A stretch of DNA of 14,733 nt, from the NCBI GenBank assembly GCA_946479055.1, contig CAMLEX010000027.1:1-14733 (forward strand). Direction: 5' to 3'. Numbering within the stretch: position 1 is the stretch's first letter; the number at the start of each line of letters is the position of its first letter. The notes beneath the pieces are model-generated. The model searched no databases. It saw only the letters and a list, made by a program, of their open reading frames with translations, and was not told the origin of the DNA. Source of the DNA: an uncultured Bacteroidota bacterium. GTDB lineage: Bacteria; Bacteroidota; Bacteroidia; Chitinophagales; Chitinophagaceae. The position numbers and the translations under genes are program-made. Positions 1 through 6,856 of the stretch are shown piece after piece.

Positions 1-645
1 ACCTCAGGTCCTGTTGATCTGGATGATTACGGCCAATGGTGGGGTTGGGTAAAGGGCGCTGATTGGAAACATCCCGAAGGACCCAATAGCAGCATTAAAG
101 GAAAAGAAAATTATCCGGTAGTACAAGTAAGCTGGTACGATGCGATGGCTTATTGTAAATGGGGCGGAAAAAGATTGCCTACGGAAGCGGAATGGGAGTT
201 TGCAGCAAGAGGTGGATTGATCAACAAAATTTATCCCTGGGGTAACGAACATGTGAATGCGGGTAAATCAAAGACCAATAGCTGGGAAGGAAAATTTCCT
301 TATTTCAATGAAATGAAAGATGGCCATTTAACAGCGGCGCCGGTCAGATCTTTTACTGCCAATGGTTATGGTTTATATGATATGGCGGGCAATGTATGGG
401 AATGGTGCAGTGATTGGTATGATGCCGGTTATTATAAAATTTTAGCAACGCAAAATCCTAAAGGCCCCGAAAAAAGTTCTGATCCTGAAGATATGTACAC
501 ACCTAAAAGAAGTTTGCGGGGTGGAAGTTTTTTATGCAATGACAGTTATTGCAGTGGCTACCGTGTGGCAAGGCGGATGAAAAGCAGTCCTGATACAGGT
601 TTGGAGCATACAGGTTTCAGATGTGTAAAGGAGGCTATAAAGTAG
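1..645 (+). CDS. Formylglycine-generating enzyme (FGE-sulfatase domain), C-terminal part
   Basis: The reading frame is open from the first base, so the gene begins before the window and about 214 C-terminal codons are present. The protein converts the active-site cysteine of a sulfatase to formylglycine. Visible FGE landmarks in order are PVVQVSWYDAMAYCKW, GKRLPTEAEWEFAARGG, YGLYDMAGNVWEWCSDWY, RGGSFLCNDSYCSGYR and a terminal GFRC. The two cysteines in FLCNDSYC (codons 535-537 and 550-552) match the copper-binding catalytic pair of aerobic FGE. This marks it as a likely working sulfatase-maturing enzyme and not one of the many FGE-fold proteins that lack the pair. The sulfatase encoded at 1820-3364 carries exactly the motif this enzyme modifies, which supports the assignment. 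The N-terminus and any signal peptide are outside the window. Confidence 0.95.
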   Translation, partial: TSGPVDLDDYGQWWGWVKGADWKHPEGPNSSIKGKENYPVVQVSWYDAMAYCKWGGKRLPTEAEWEFAARGGLINKIYPWGNEHVNAGKSKTNSWEGKFPYFNEMKDGHLTAAPVRSFTANGYGLYDMAGNVWEWCSDWYDAGYYKILATQNPKGPEKSSDPEDMYTPKRSLRGGSFLCNDSYCSGYRVARRMKSSPDTGLEHTGFRCVKEAIK

Positions 646-756
646 TAGTTTGAGTTGGTGTTTATTATGCATTTTCAATGTATAGTCCTCAACTGTGTCT
701 GCCAGAAAAAGAGTCTGTTTTATTGTATCGCCAATGGATATATCAGATTGAATCAA

Positions 757-764
757 TAAGTTTG
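757..764 (+). promoter_or_regulatory. Candidate Bacteroidota -7 element upstream of the DUF1080 gene
   Basis: TAAGTTTG matches the Bacteroidota -7 consensus TAnnTTTG exactly. It ends 18 bases before the ATG at 783, which implies a very short leader. I see no convincing TTTG -33 box about 18-20 bases upstream, so this rests on the -7 element alone. Confidence 0.4.
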
Positions 765-782
765 TTCAATAGTATTTACAAA

Positions 783-1625
783 ATGAAAAAAATAATAACA
801 GGTTTAGTTCTGCTGATTGTAATAAGTGGTTGTTCTGCACAAAAAAAATCCAAATCCGGCAAATGGATAAAACTCTTTAACGGGAAAGATCTGAACGATT
901 GGACCGTTAAGATCAAAGATCACCCGGTGAATGATAACTGGGGAAATACTTTTCGTGTAGAAAATGGGGTGATGAAAGTTAGTTATGATCAGTATGGCGG
1001 TCAATTCAAGGAACAGTTCGGTCATATTTATTATAAGAAAAAGTTTTCTGCTTACCTGCTGGTAGTAGAATATCGTTTTACAGGTGAACAGATAAAAGAC
1101 GGGCCGGGTTGGGCAATCCGCAACAGCGGAATGATGTTGCATGGCCAGTCTCCGGAAACCATGGCGCTTGACCAGGATTTCCCTATTTCAATGGAAGCGC
1201 AATTCCTGGGTGGTAATGGAAAAGATGAACGCTCTACCAATAATCTCTGTACTCCCGGCACCAATGTAGTGATGAATGGTAAATTATTTACACCGCATTG
1301 TGTCAACTCTTCTTCCAAAACATATCATGGAGATCAGTGGGTGAGAGCGGAAGCATTGGTGTTGGGTGATTCCATTGTAAAACATATTGTGGAGAGTGAT
1401 ACAGTATTGGTGTATGGAAAGCCGCAATATGATGGTACTGATAAATGGGTAAAGCAAGCAGGTCTTACCGGTGGTATTACTATAAAGGAAGGAACTATTT
1501 CATTGCAAAGCGAAAGTCACCCAGTCGAATTCAGGAAAGTGGAAATATTTGATCTTTCAAAGTATATGGACAATCCTGTAAAACTCCAGGCTGTTATAAA
1601 AGAACTTAGCGGAAGAAAGAAATAA
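783..1625 (+). CDS. DUF1080 (3-keto-disaccharide hydrolase family) lipoprotein
   Basis: This 280-residue protein has an N-terminal lipoprotein signal: MKKIITGLVLLIVISGCSAQ, with lipobox VISGC and lipidated Cys18. The ATG at 783 was chosen because it places this signal at the N-terminus; an upstream in-frame extension to 678 would bury it. The mature part is a DUF1080 / 3-keto-disaccharide hydrolase domain (PF06439): it opens with WIKLFNGKDLNDWTV, the usual LFNGKDLxGW start, and later shows FRVENGVMKV, GWAIRNSGMMLHGQ, MEAQFLGG and a closing PVEFRKVEIFDL. The fold is a concanavalin-like beta sandwich. Characterised members cleave 3-keto-glycosides, while many relatives are uncharacterised glycan-binding or hydrolytic proteins. 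It lies between FGE and sulfatase genes on the same strand, so a periplasmic or surface role in sulfated glycan breakdown is inferred. The substrate cannot be read from sequence. Confidence 0.92.
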   Translation: MKKIITGLVLLIVISGCSAQKKSKSGKWIKLFNGKDLNDWTVKIKDHPVNDNWGNTFRVENGVMKVSYDQYGGQFKEQFGHIYYKKKFSAYLLVVEYRFTGEQIKDGPGWAIRNSGMMLHGQSPETMALDQDFPISMEAQFLGGNGKDERSTNNLCTPGTNVVMNGKLFTPHCVNSSSKTYHGDQWVRAEALVLGDSIVKHIVESDTVLVYGKPQYDGTDKWVKQAGLTGGITIKEGTISLQSESHPVEFRKVEIFDLSKYMDNPVKLQAVIKELSGRKK

Positions 1626-1744
1626 GAACACAATGGCTTTGAGATCACAGAGGATAATTATGTTTTAAGGTTAGATTTAATTCAATCGTTTGCATTCATA
1701 TCAGTAAATATTTTTATACCAGACATACAATTTCGAACAACCGG

Positions 1745-1774
1745 TTGCATGATATTCAGGTTGATTTATGTTTT
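1745..1774 (+). promoter_or_regulatory. Candidate promoter upstream of the sulfatase gene
   Basis: TTG at 1745-1747, a 19-base spacer and TATGTTTT at 1767-1774 (seven of eight positions of TAnnTTTG) resemble a Bacteroidota promoter. The initiation point would fall near 1781, before both candidate ATG codons (1802 and 1820). The 194-base gap after the DUF1080 gene makes an internal promoter plausible, but the match is imperfect. Confidence 0.3.
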
Positions 1775-1819
1775 AATTTCATTGCAAAGTGCATTGGGAA
1801 AATGCATTTACCCAAACGC

Positions 1820-3364
1820 ATGAAGAAAAAAATAACCGCCCAGTTTATTATTCAGGCGATCCTGGTTGTTGCATTGTTGCTATATGCTGTATTGGCATTT
1901 GCACAACCTGGGAAAAAGAATACCAATTTTAGAAAACTTCCCAACATCATTTACATCTATGCGGATGATCTTGGTTATGGCGAGTTGGGCAGTTATGGTC
2001 AGCAAAAAATTAAAACACCTAACCTTGATCGTATGGCCACAGAAGGCATGCGGTTTACCCAGCACTATAGCGGCGCACCTGTTTGTGCTCCCTCCAGGGC
2101 AATGCTGATGACAGGGAAGCATAGCGGTCATTCCTATATCCGTGGCAACTATGAGCTGGGTGGATTTGAAGACAGTACGGAAGGTGGACAGATGCCATTG
2201 CCCGAAGGTCTTTTTACATTGCCCAAAATGCTGAAGCAAGCAGGCTACACTACCGGCATGACAGGAAAATGGGGATTGGGAATGGCAGGCACTACGGGCT
2301 CGCCATTAAATCATGGATTCGATTACTATTATAGTATCCTTGATCAGAAGCAGGCGCATAATTTTTATCCCACACATATATGGGAAAATGATCAATGGGA
2401 TTCCCTAAACAATCATTTTATCAATGTTCACAGGCGTCTTGATTCCACTAAAGCAACGGACAATGATTTTGACTATTATAAAGGGAAAGAATATGCTCCC
2501 GCAAAAATGACCGAAAAAGCTTTAGGTTTTATTGAAAGCAATAAACAAAGACCTTTCTTTTTATACCTGCCTTACACCCTTCCGCATATGTCCTTACAAG
2601 CGCCGGATGAATATGTAAAAAAATACATTGGGCTTTTTGATGAAAAACCATACTACGGTGAATTCGGTTATGCAGCTACTAAATATCCTTTCTCTACTTA
2701 TGCAGCCATGATCACTTACCTGGATGAACAGGTAGGGATCATTATGCAAAAAATAAAAGAACTTGGGCTGGATAATAATACCATCATAATGTTCTCAAGC
2801 GATAATGGCGCTACATTTAATGCTGGTGTGGATACAAAATTCTTTAACAGCGTAAATGGATTACGTGGCCTGAAAATGGATTTGTATGAAGGAGGTATTC
2901 GTATTCCTTTTATTGCACGCTGGCCGGGTATTATTCCCGCTGGCAAAACAAGTGGCCTCATCTCTGCCCAATTCGATTTGTTGGCAACATTGGCTGAACT
3001 GACCCAACAACCCATAAGGGGTAAAACGGATGGCATTTCCTTTTTAGCAGAATTAAAAGGCAATTCGGTTTCACAAAAAAAGCATGACTATATTTATTTT
3101 GAATATCCTGAAAAAGGTGGACAGTCAGCTATACGCATGGGCGATTGGAAAGGAGTAAGAACCAATGTGAAGAAAGATCCTAAAGCTGCCTGGCAGATCT
3201 TTAATCTAAAAACTGACCGGAATGAAACAACGGATATTGCCAGTGAACATCCTGAGCTGGCAAAACAGTTTGATGCTATTCAGAAAAAAGAGCATCAGCA
3301 TGCACATATCAAAGAATGGGAGTTTATAGATCCTAAGTTCAATGTAAAAAATAATAACGATTAA
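1820..3364 (+). CDS. Secreted S1-family sulfatase (arylsulfatase type), Cys-type
   Basis: This is a 514-residue hydrolase of sulfate esters. Residues 1-28 form a signal peptide (basic MKKK, hydrophobic stretch, cleavage likely after LAFA at Q29). The ATG at 1820 places it cleanly; an in-frame ATG at 1802 is also possible. The alkaline-phosphatase-fold core starts at NIIYIYADDLGYG, with metal ligands Asp49 and Asp50. The maturation motif CAPSRAMLMTG begins at Cys89 (codon 2084-2086) and fits C-x-P-S-R-x(4)-T-G, so Cys89 is the residue oxidised to formylglycine. TGKWGLG and FSSDNGA supply further active-site and metal-binding residues. The C-terminal subdomain contains AIRMGDWKGVR and FNLKTDRNETTDIA, typical of S1 sulfatases. 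Partner FGE at 1-645 would mature it before or during export. The sulfated substrate is unknown; the neighbouring kinase hints at amino sugars. Confidence 0.96.
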   Translation: MKKKITAQFIIQAILVVALLLYAVLAFAQPGKKNTNFRKLPNIIYIYADDLGYGELGSYGQQKIKTPNLDRMATEGMRFTQHYSGAPVCAPSRAMLMTGKHSGHSYIRGNYELGGFEDSTEGGQMPLPEGLFTLPKMLKQAGYTTGMTGKWGLGMAGTTGSPLNHGFDYYYSILDQKQAHNFYPTHIWENDQWDSLNNHFINVHRRLDSTKATDNDFDYYKGKEYAPAKMTEKALGFIESNKQRPFFLYLPYTLPHMSLQAPDEYVKKYIGLFDEKPYYGEFGYAATKYPFSTYAAMITYLDEQVGIIMQKIKELGLDNNTIIMFSSDNGATFNAGVDTKFFNSVNGLRGLKMDLYEGGIRIPFIARWPGIIPAGKTSGLISAQFDLLATLAELTQQPIRGKTDGISFLAELKGNSVSQKKHDYIYFEYPEKGGQSAIRMGDWKGVRTNVKKDPKAAWQIFNLKTDRNETTDIASEHPELAKQFDAIQKKEHQHAHIKEWEFIDPKFNVKNNND

Positions 3365-3444
3365 ATAATAATAATACTGCCGGCGATATAAAGCAGTATA
3401 AATCTTTCGAACTGAATTTTTTAAAAATTGTATTATTGACAATT

Positions 3445-4497
3445 ATGCCACATAATGTGTTACCAGCATATGGATTAGAAGAAAAGTCTCTCGTAGTAGA
3501 GGCCTTTGGCAGTGGCCTTATCAATAACACCTGGAAAGTAACGGCTTCAGGTAATGAATATATTCTGCAAAGGGTGAATCATGCCGTATTTAAAGAGCCC
3601 GCTGATATTGCCAATAATATCCGGTTGATCGGCGCTTACCTCAGGAAAAATCATCCGGGTTATAAATTCGTTTCTCCGGTAACAAGCAATAAGGGTGATG
3701 AAATGATCTATCATGAAGACCAGGGTTATTTCCGGATGTTCCCTTTTGTACCGGGATCACATTCAAAGGATGTGGTGGAAACACCGGAGCAAGCTTATGA
3801 AGCGGCTACTCAATTTGGAAGATTTACCCGCTTGCTTCGTGGCGTGGATATAAAAAAGTTGAAAATTACTATTCCCTGTTTTCATGATCTTACCCTTCGC
3901 TACCAGCAGTTTCTGCTGGCATTGGAGAAGGGGAACAAACATCGTATTAATGAATCAGAAGCCTTAATAAAATCATTGGCTTCGCATGTTGACATTGCGA
4001 CCGAATATGGATATATAAAATCTGACCCTGCGTTTAAATTGAGGGTAACTCATCATGATACCAAGATCAGCAATGTATTGTTTGATGCAGATGGCAAAGG
4101 GTTATGCGTTATTGATCTGGATACGGTGATGCCCGGCTATTTCATCAGCGATGTAGGTGATATGATGCGGACCTATTTGTCTCCCGTCAGCGAGGAAGAG
4201 AATGAGTTTGGAAAAATCGAAGTGCGGGATGATTTTTATAAGGCCATTGTGCAGGGTTATTACAATGAAATGAAAGATGAACTGACGGAAACGGAGAAAA
4301 AAAATTTTTTCTATGCCGGAACGTTTATGATCTATATGCAGGCTCTTCGTTTTCTTACCGATTACCTGAACGATGATATCTATTATGGAGCGAAATATCC
4401 CCGCCACAATTTTGTCAGGGCCAAAAACCAGGTTGTATTGCTGGAGCAATTATTAAAAAAGAAAGAGCAATTGGAGAATATGATACTGGAAGGCTGA
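3445..4497 (+). CDS. APH-fold sugar kinase, NahK/MdsC-like (probable N-acetylhexosamine kinase)
   Basis: This 350-residue cytoplasmic protein has the aminoglycoside-phosphotransferase fold. GSGLINNTWKV (residues 22-32) is the nucleotide-binding loop. THHDTKISNVLFD gives the catalytic H203-x-D205-x(4)-N210 motif, and VIDLDTVMPG gives the metal ligands Asp224 and Asp226. These motifs match the family containing bifidobacterial N-acetylhexosamine 1-kinase and proteins often labelled mucin-desulfating MdsC. There is no signal peptide and no sulfatase motif, so a desulfatase label would be wrong for the protein itself. I chose ATG 3445 over an in-frame TTG nine bases upstream. It follows the sulfatase by 80 bases on the same strand, which suggests it phosphorylates a hexosamine released by that module; this is inference. 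Its last codons (MILEG) and stop lie inside a 7-bp repeat tract. Confidence 0.85.
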   Translation: MPHNVLPAYGLEEKSLVVEAFGSGLINNTWKVTASGNEYILQRVNHAVFKEPADIANNIRLIGAYLRKNHPGYKFVSPVTSNKGDEMIYHEDQGYFRMFPFVPGSHSKDVVETPEQAYEAATQFGRFTRLLRGVDIKKLKITIPCFHDLTLRYQQFLLALEKGNKHRINESEALIKSLASHVDIATEYGYIKSDPAFKLRVTHHDTKISNVLFDADGKGLCVIDLDTVMPGYFISDVGDMMRTYLSPVSEEENEFGKIEVRDDFYKAIVQGYYNEMKDELTETEKKNFFYAGTFMIYMQALRFLTDYLNDDIYYGAKYPRHNFVRAKNQVVLLEQLLKKKEQLENMILEG

Positions 4498-4543
4498 TGC
4501 TGGATACTGGTTGCCGGATACTGGTTGCTGAATGCCGGTAGCG
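4481..4543 (+). repeat. Degenerate 7-bp tandem repeat tract A, nine units
   Basis: Nine consecutive heptamers, among them GGATACT at 4502 and 4516, GGTTGCC at 4509, GGTTGCT at 4523 and GAATGCC at 4530, run without spacing. The first two units form the last codons of the kinase gene, and the third unit (TGATGCT, 4495-4501) supplies its TGA stop. The GGATACT/GGTTGCY alternation makes a 14-bp higher-order unit in the middle. Confidence 0.8.
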
Positions 4544-4572
4544 AGGATATTTCAAAAATAAAAACCTGCCAA

Positions 4573-4631
4573 CTATCATTTCCCTTCTTCCGAGGGAAGG
4601 AATCGTATTGCACACAAATATTAAATGATAG
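4573..4631. repeat. Nested inverted repeats between the kinase and EamA genes
   Basis: CTATCATTT at 4573-4581 is matched by AAATGATAG at 4623-4631, a perfect 9-bp inverted repeat. Just inside the left arm TTCCCT (4580-4585) and AGGGAA (4593-4598) form a 6-bp stem with a 7-base loop. No T-run follows, so this is not a clear terminator. It could be the remains of a small mobile or structured RNA element. Confidence 0.45.
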
Positions 4632-4681
4632 CTTAATTAAAAATACTTATTTCAGTAGCTTTAAAGTTTTTTGCCGGAGTT

Positions 4682-5623
4682 ATGAAACATAAACCAAAGC
4701 GGCAAAAAATAGTAGAAATGTTTAATGCAGGTAATACAAGATTGAAATGGTTAATAGCAGGAACATTATTTGCCGCTTTATGGGCTTCAGCTTCTACAGC
4801 TACTAAGATCGGGCTTACTATCGCACAACCGCTGGTGATTGCCGTGGTTCGTTTTGGTATCGCTGCCATTATCATGTTATTTATTGCACATGCTGTTAAG
4901 CGGCAACGCCTTCCTTCAGGTATGGAATGGAAACAAATCGCTATTTATGGACTGCTGAATATAACCATCTACTTAGGTTGCTATGTAGTAGCCATGCAAA
5001 CTATTACAGCAGGTATCGGCGCATTGGCTGTTGCTACTAATCCTGTATTTATTAGTTTTCTTTCCGTATTCTTTTTAAAAAAGAAATTAACTGGGCCGGT
5101 AATACTTTCAATAATTGTGTGTACTGCCGGCGTGTTGTGCGCAGCCTGGCCTTTGTTTGACGAAGCTGCAGTAACAGCACAGGGCCTGCTGATACTTCTT
5201 TTTAGCATGCTGTCTTATTCCGTTGCCGCTATTTATTTTTCCGCAAGAAAATGGAACGGTCTTTCTTTATTCACCATCAATGGCTGGCAAACATTTTTAG
5301 GCGGTTTGTTTTTATTACCCTTTGCATTGTTTTTTTATAAAGGTCAGGCCAATCAGTTTGATAAGACATTCTGGTTGTCTGTTGGCTGGTTGGCCATACC
5401 TGTTTCCATTGTTGCCGTGCAGCTTTGGTTGTGGTTGTTACAAACCAATGCCATCAGGGCGGGTTTGTGGTTGTTCTTATGTCCCTTGTTCGGTTTTGTA
5501 TTTGCTGCCTGGTGGATGAAAGATGCCATCAGTGTTTATACAATTGCAGGTGTAATGTTGGTGATCGGAGGATTGTTATTGTCTAAAATAAATGCAAGAA
5601 AAAGCGAGGTTGTTTTTGATTAG
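4682..5623 (+). CDS. EamA/DMT superfamily transporter
   Basis: This 313-residue inner-membrane protein is almost wholly hydrophobic, with about ten transmembrane segments arranged as two EamA repeats (roughly residues 20-150 and 165-305). The family hallmark FAALWASASTATKIGL in the first helix and the ITAGIGALAVATNPVFISFLS segment near the end of repeat 1 are typical of drug/metabolite transporters, which export small metabolites such as amino acids or nucleobases. The substrate cannot be predicted. The start at 4682 gives a basic leader (MKHKPKRQK); an ATG at 4718 is an alternative that still precedes the first helix. It is preceded by 184 bases of repeat-rich DNA, so it probably has its own transcription start. 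It converges on the HVA1-TUDOR gene, with 34 bases between the two stops. Confidence 0.93.
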   Translation: MKHKPKRQKIVEMFNAGNTRLKWLIAGTLFAALWASASTATKIGLTIAQPLVIAVVRFGIAAIIMLFIAHAVKRQRLPSGMEWKQIAIYGLLNITIYLGCYVVAMQTITAGIGALAVATNPVFISFLSVFFLKKKLTGPVILSIIVCTAGVLCAAWPLFDEAAVTAQGLLILLFSMLSYSVAAIYFSARKWNGLSLFTINGWQTFLGGLFLLPFALFFYKGQANQFDKTFWLSVGWLAIPVSIVAVQLWLWLLQTNAIRAGLWLFLCPLFGFVFAAWWMKDAISVYTIAGVMLVIGGLLLSKINARKSEVVFD

Positions 5624-5657
5624 AACCAAGGTGCCGCTGTATCCAAATGAAAAGGAA

Positions 5658-5879
5658 TTATTTCCCTTTTGCTATCTTTTTTAATGCTGAACCTTTATGT
5701 GCCGCTATATGATCGGTTTTATCGCTTTTAATTTCATATTGCGGATCGTCTTTGGTAGCATGATGTGTATAGCCTTTATACTTAAAATTTGAAGTATGAA
5801 TTTTTATAATTGTGCCGGAAACATGACCTGCTTCCGAATTCCAGCTTACATGATCGCCGACTTTAAATGAAGTTGCCAT
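5658..5879 (-). CDS. HVA1-TUDOR (DUF2945) small protein
   Basis: This 73-residue cytoplasmic protein matches the DUF2945 / hypervirulence-associated TUDOR family almost end to end: FKVGDHVSWNSEAGHVSGTI near the start, KYKGYTHHATKDDPQYEIKSDKTDHIAAHKGSALKK in separate blocks to the end. The ATG at 5877-5879 gives the usual family length; a longer in-frame start at 5933 would add 18 residues that do not look like the family. The fold is a small beta barrel. The biochemical role is not established, though these proteins are widespread in soil and plant-associated bacteria. It sits alone on the minus strand between two plus-strand genes. Confidence 0.9.
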   Translation of the reverse strand: MATSFKVGDHVSWNSEAGHVSGTIIKIHTSNFKYKGYTHHATKDDPQYEIKSDKTDHIAAHKGSALKKIAKGK

Positions 5880-6045
5880 GCTGTTTTCCCGGTTAAGAAC
5901 AAAAAGTAAGCCACCCGCCTGGAAATTATCCAAATCTTTAAACAGGCGATCTTACCCAATCATTTAGTTGAAAATAATTTTAGTAAAAATTGAACCTGAT
6001 AGCAGAATTATCTGTTTTATTTTTACAGAACATCAACCTTAAAAT

Positions 6046-6210
6046 ATGGGAGTCTGGAATCAAATAGCTGAATACCTGTACCTGAAAAAAAAAGACCCTG
6101 ATCGTCCGAAAAGTAAATGGATCGGTTATATGCACGGTATCAACCGTATCAGCCTGTTTATTTTTATTCTTTGCCTGGTCATCCTGGCAATTAAGCTGCT
6201 GAGAAAATAA
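6046..6210 (+). CDS. DUF6728-type small membrane protein
   Basis: A 54-codon gene begins ATGGGAGTCTGGAATC and ends with TAA at 6208-6210. The product starts MGVWNQIAEYLYLKKKDPDR, continues with a basic loop (PKSKWIGYMHGINR) and ends in one transmembrane helix (about residues 35-52, SLFIFILCLVILAIKLL) followed by RK. This layout matches a small Bacteroidota family I recall as DUF6728; the family name is from memory and less certain than the gene itself. The function is unknown. It stands alone and converges with the thioredoxin gene, leaving 19 bases between the two coding ends. Its brevity makes it easy for gene callers to miss. Confidence 0.78.
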   Translation: MGVWNQIAEYLYLKKKDPDRPKSKWIGYMHGINRISLFIFILCLVILAIKLLRK

Positions 6211-6229
6211 TAATAGCCGTCTTGAATGA

Positions 6230-6526
6230 TCATCCATTTTGAGTAAGAACATTCAGGAGGCTGTTCTTATCGATCGTGCCTGAATGGCGCCAGATAATAT
6301 TTCCTTTTTTAAAAATGATAAAGGTAGGAACGGCTTGTACCTGGTAAGCCTGTGCGGCCTGAACACTTTTATCTATATCTACTTTTATTACTCTTGCTTT
6401 GCCCTGGGTGGCTTTGGCTACTTCCTGAATGACGGGGCCCATGGCTTTGCACGGGCCACACCAATCCGCATAAAAATCTACCAATACAGGTTTTTCCGAG
6501 TTAATTAATTCCTTAAATGACTCCAT
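6230..6526 (-). CDS. trxA: Thioredoxin
   Basis: This 98-residue protein is a single thioredoxin domain without signal peptide, so it acts as a cytoplasmic dithiol reductant. The active site WCGPC occupies residues 22-26 in the context VLVDFYADWCGPCKAM. The cis-proline is Pro67 in QAVPTFIIF, and the helix after it is followed by GTIDKNSLL. Asp17 in the VDFYA strand matches the buried aspartate of classical thioredoxins. The length is slightly shorter than E. coli TrxA (about 108 residues) because the N-terminal strand is trimmed. The ATG at 6524-6526 opens the frame well. Upstream is the 330-base non-coding stretch, so it is probably transcribed alone. Confidence 0.95.
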   Translation of the reverse strand: MESFKELINSEKPVLVDFYADWCGPCKAMGPVIQEVAKATQGKARVIKVDIDKSVQAAQAYQVQAVPTFIIFKKGNIIWRHSGTIDKNSLLNVLTQNG

Positions 6527-6739
6527 TACTGATCAGTTTTCTTTTTGAAATAAAGGTTTGCAAATATTCTACATGATTGATGCCAAAAATGGATGATAAA
6601 CGCCGGAGACATTAAATCTTGTTTTTGCCAGGGGTACTGGATGTTTCCCCTTCAATTCATTCCATGAATTCAACTGTTCATCTAACAGAAATAACCGTTG
6701 ACTAAACGATTGTTTTTTTCCGTAAGCCCTGTGCCTTTC
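6527..6739. other. Non-coding stretch between thioredoxin and the candidate RNA
   Basis: No credible protein gene is visible on either strand. The only structure I see is a compact hairpin at 6651-6673: AATTCAT and ATGAATT around a TCC loop, extendable by two pairs past a mismatch. Just before it AGGGG (6630-6634) and CCCCT (6647-6651) could pair. The thioredoxin promoter should lie in the 6527-6600 part, but I could not identify it with confidence. Confidence 0.4.
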
Positions 6740-6769
6740 TTTGTGTAATAATCAGAAACAGTAACCTTG
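6740..6769 (+). promoter_or_regulatory. Candidate promoter for a short plus-strand RNA
   Basis: TTTG at 6740-6743, an 18-base spacer and TAACCTTG at 6762-6769 (seven of eight positions of TAnnTTTG) form a Bacteroidota-type -33/-7 pair. The spacer equals the one in the candidate promoter of the XRE gene. No protein gene lies downstream on this strand, but a terminator follows about 55 bases later. Confidence 0.35.
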
Positions 6770-6775
6770 AACCTT

Positions 6776-6851
6776 AGTCCTTTCCGAAAATTTTTCTCTA
6801 AAGCAGCAGTTTTTGTGTGAACGGCCCCGGATTCTTCCCGGGCCTCTTTTT
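6776..6851 (+). ncRNA. Candidate small RNA, about 76 nt
   Basis: The call rests on a promoter-like pair ending at 6769 and a terminator-like hairpin ending at 6851, with no open frame between them. The 3' end would lie six bases from the lpxB stop codon on the opposite strand, so the transcript would converge with lpxB mRNA. I recognise no known RNA family. The hairpin may instead belong to lpxB termination alone, which would leave no small RNA. Confidence 0.3.
6823..6851 (+). terminator. Rho-independent-type terminator, plus-strand polarity
   Basis: GGCCCCGG (6823-6830) pairs with CCCGGGCC (6837-6844) except for one C-C mismatch, around an ATTCTT loop, and is followed by TCTTTTT. The T-run is on the plus strand. 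On the minus strand the same hairpin lies just after the lpxB stop and is not followed by a T-run, so it would end lpxB transcripts only weakly. Confidence 0.6.
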
Positions 6852-6856
6852 ATAGT

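Noticed and set aside
1745..1819. N-terminal extension of the sulfatase from the TTG at 1745
   Set aside because: It would place 25 extra residues before an otherwise ideal signal peptide.
3436..3444. TTG at 3436 as the kinase start
   Set aside because: The ATG three codons later fits the family N-terminus equally well and is the commoner start codon; TTG would add only three residues.
3445..4497. Calling the kinase a mucin desulfatase, as relatives are sometimes labelled
   Set aside because: It has no sulfatase fold or C-x-P-S-R motif; the HxDxxxxN and DLD motifs are those of phosphotransferases.
5650..5670. AAAAGG/CCTTTT hairpin between EamA and HVA1-TUDOR genes as a bidirectional terminator
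   Set aside because: The stem is only six AT-biased pairs with a 9-base loop and overlaps the last HVA1-TUDOR codons; no adjacent T-run on either strand.
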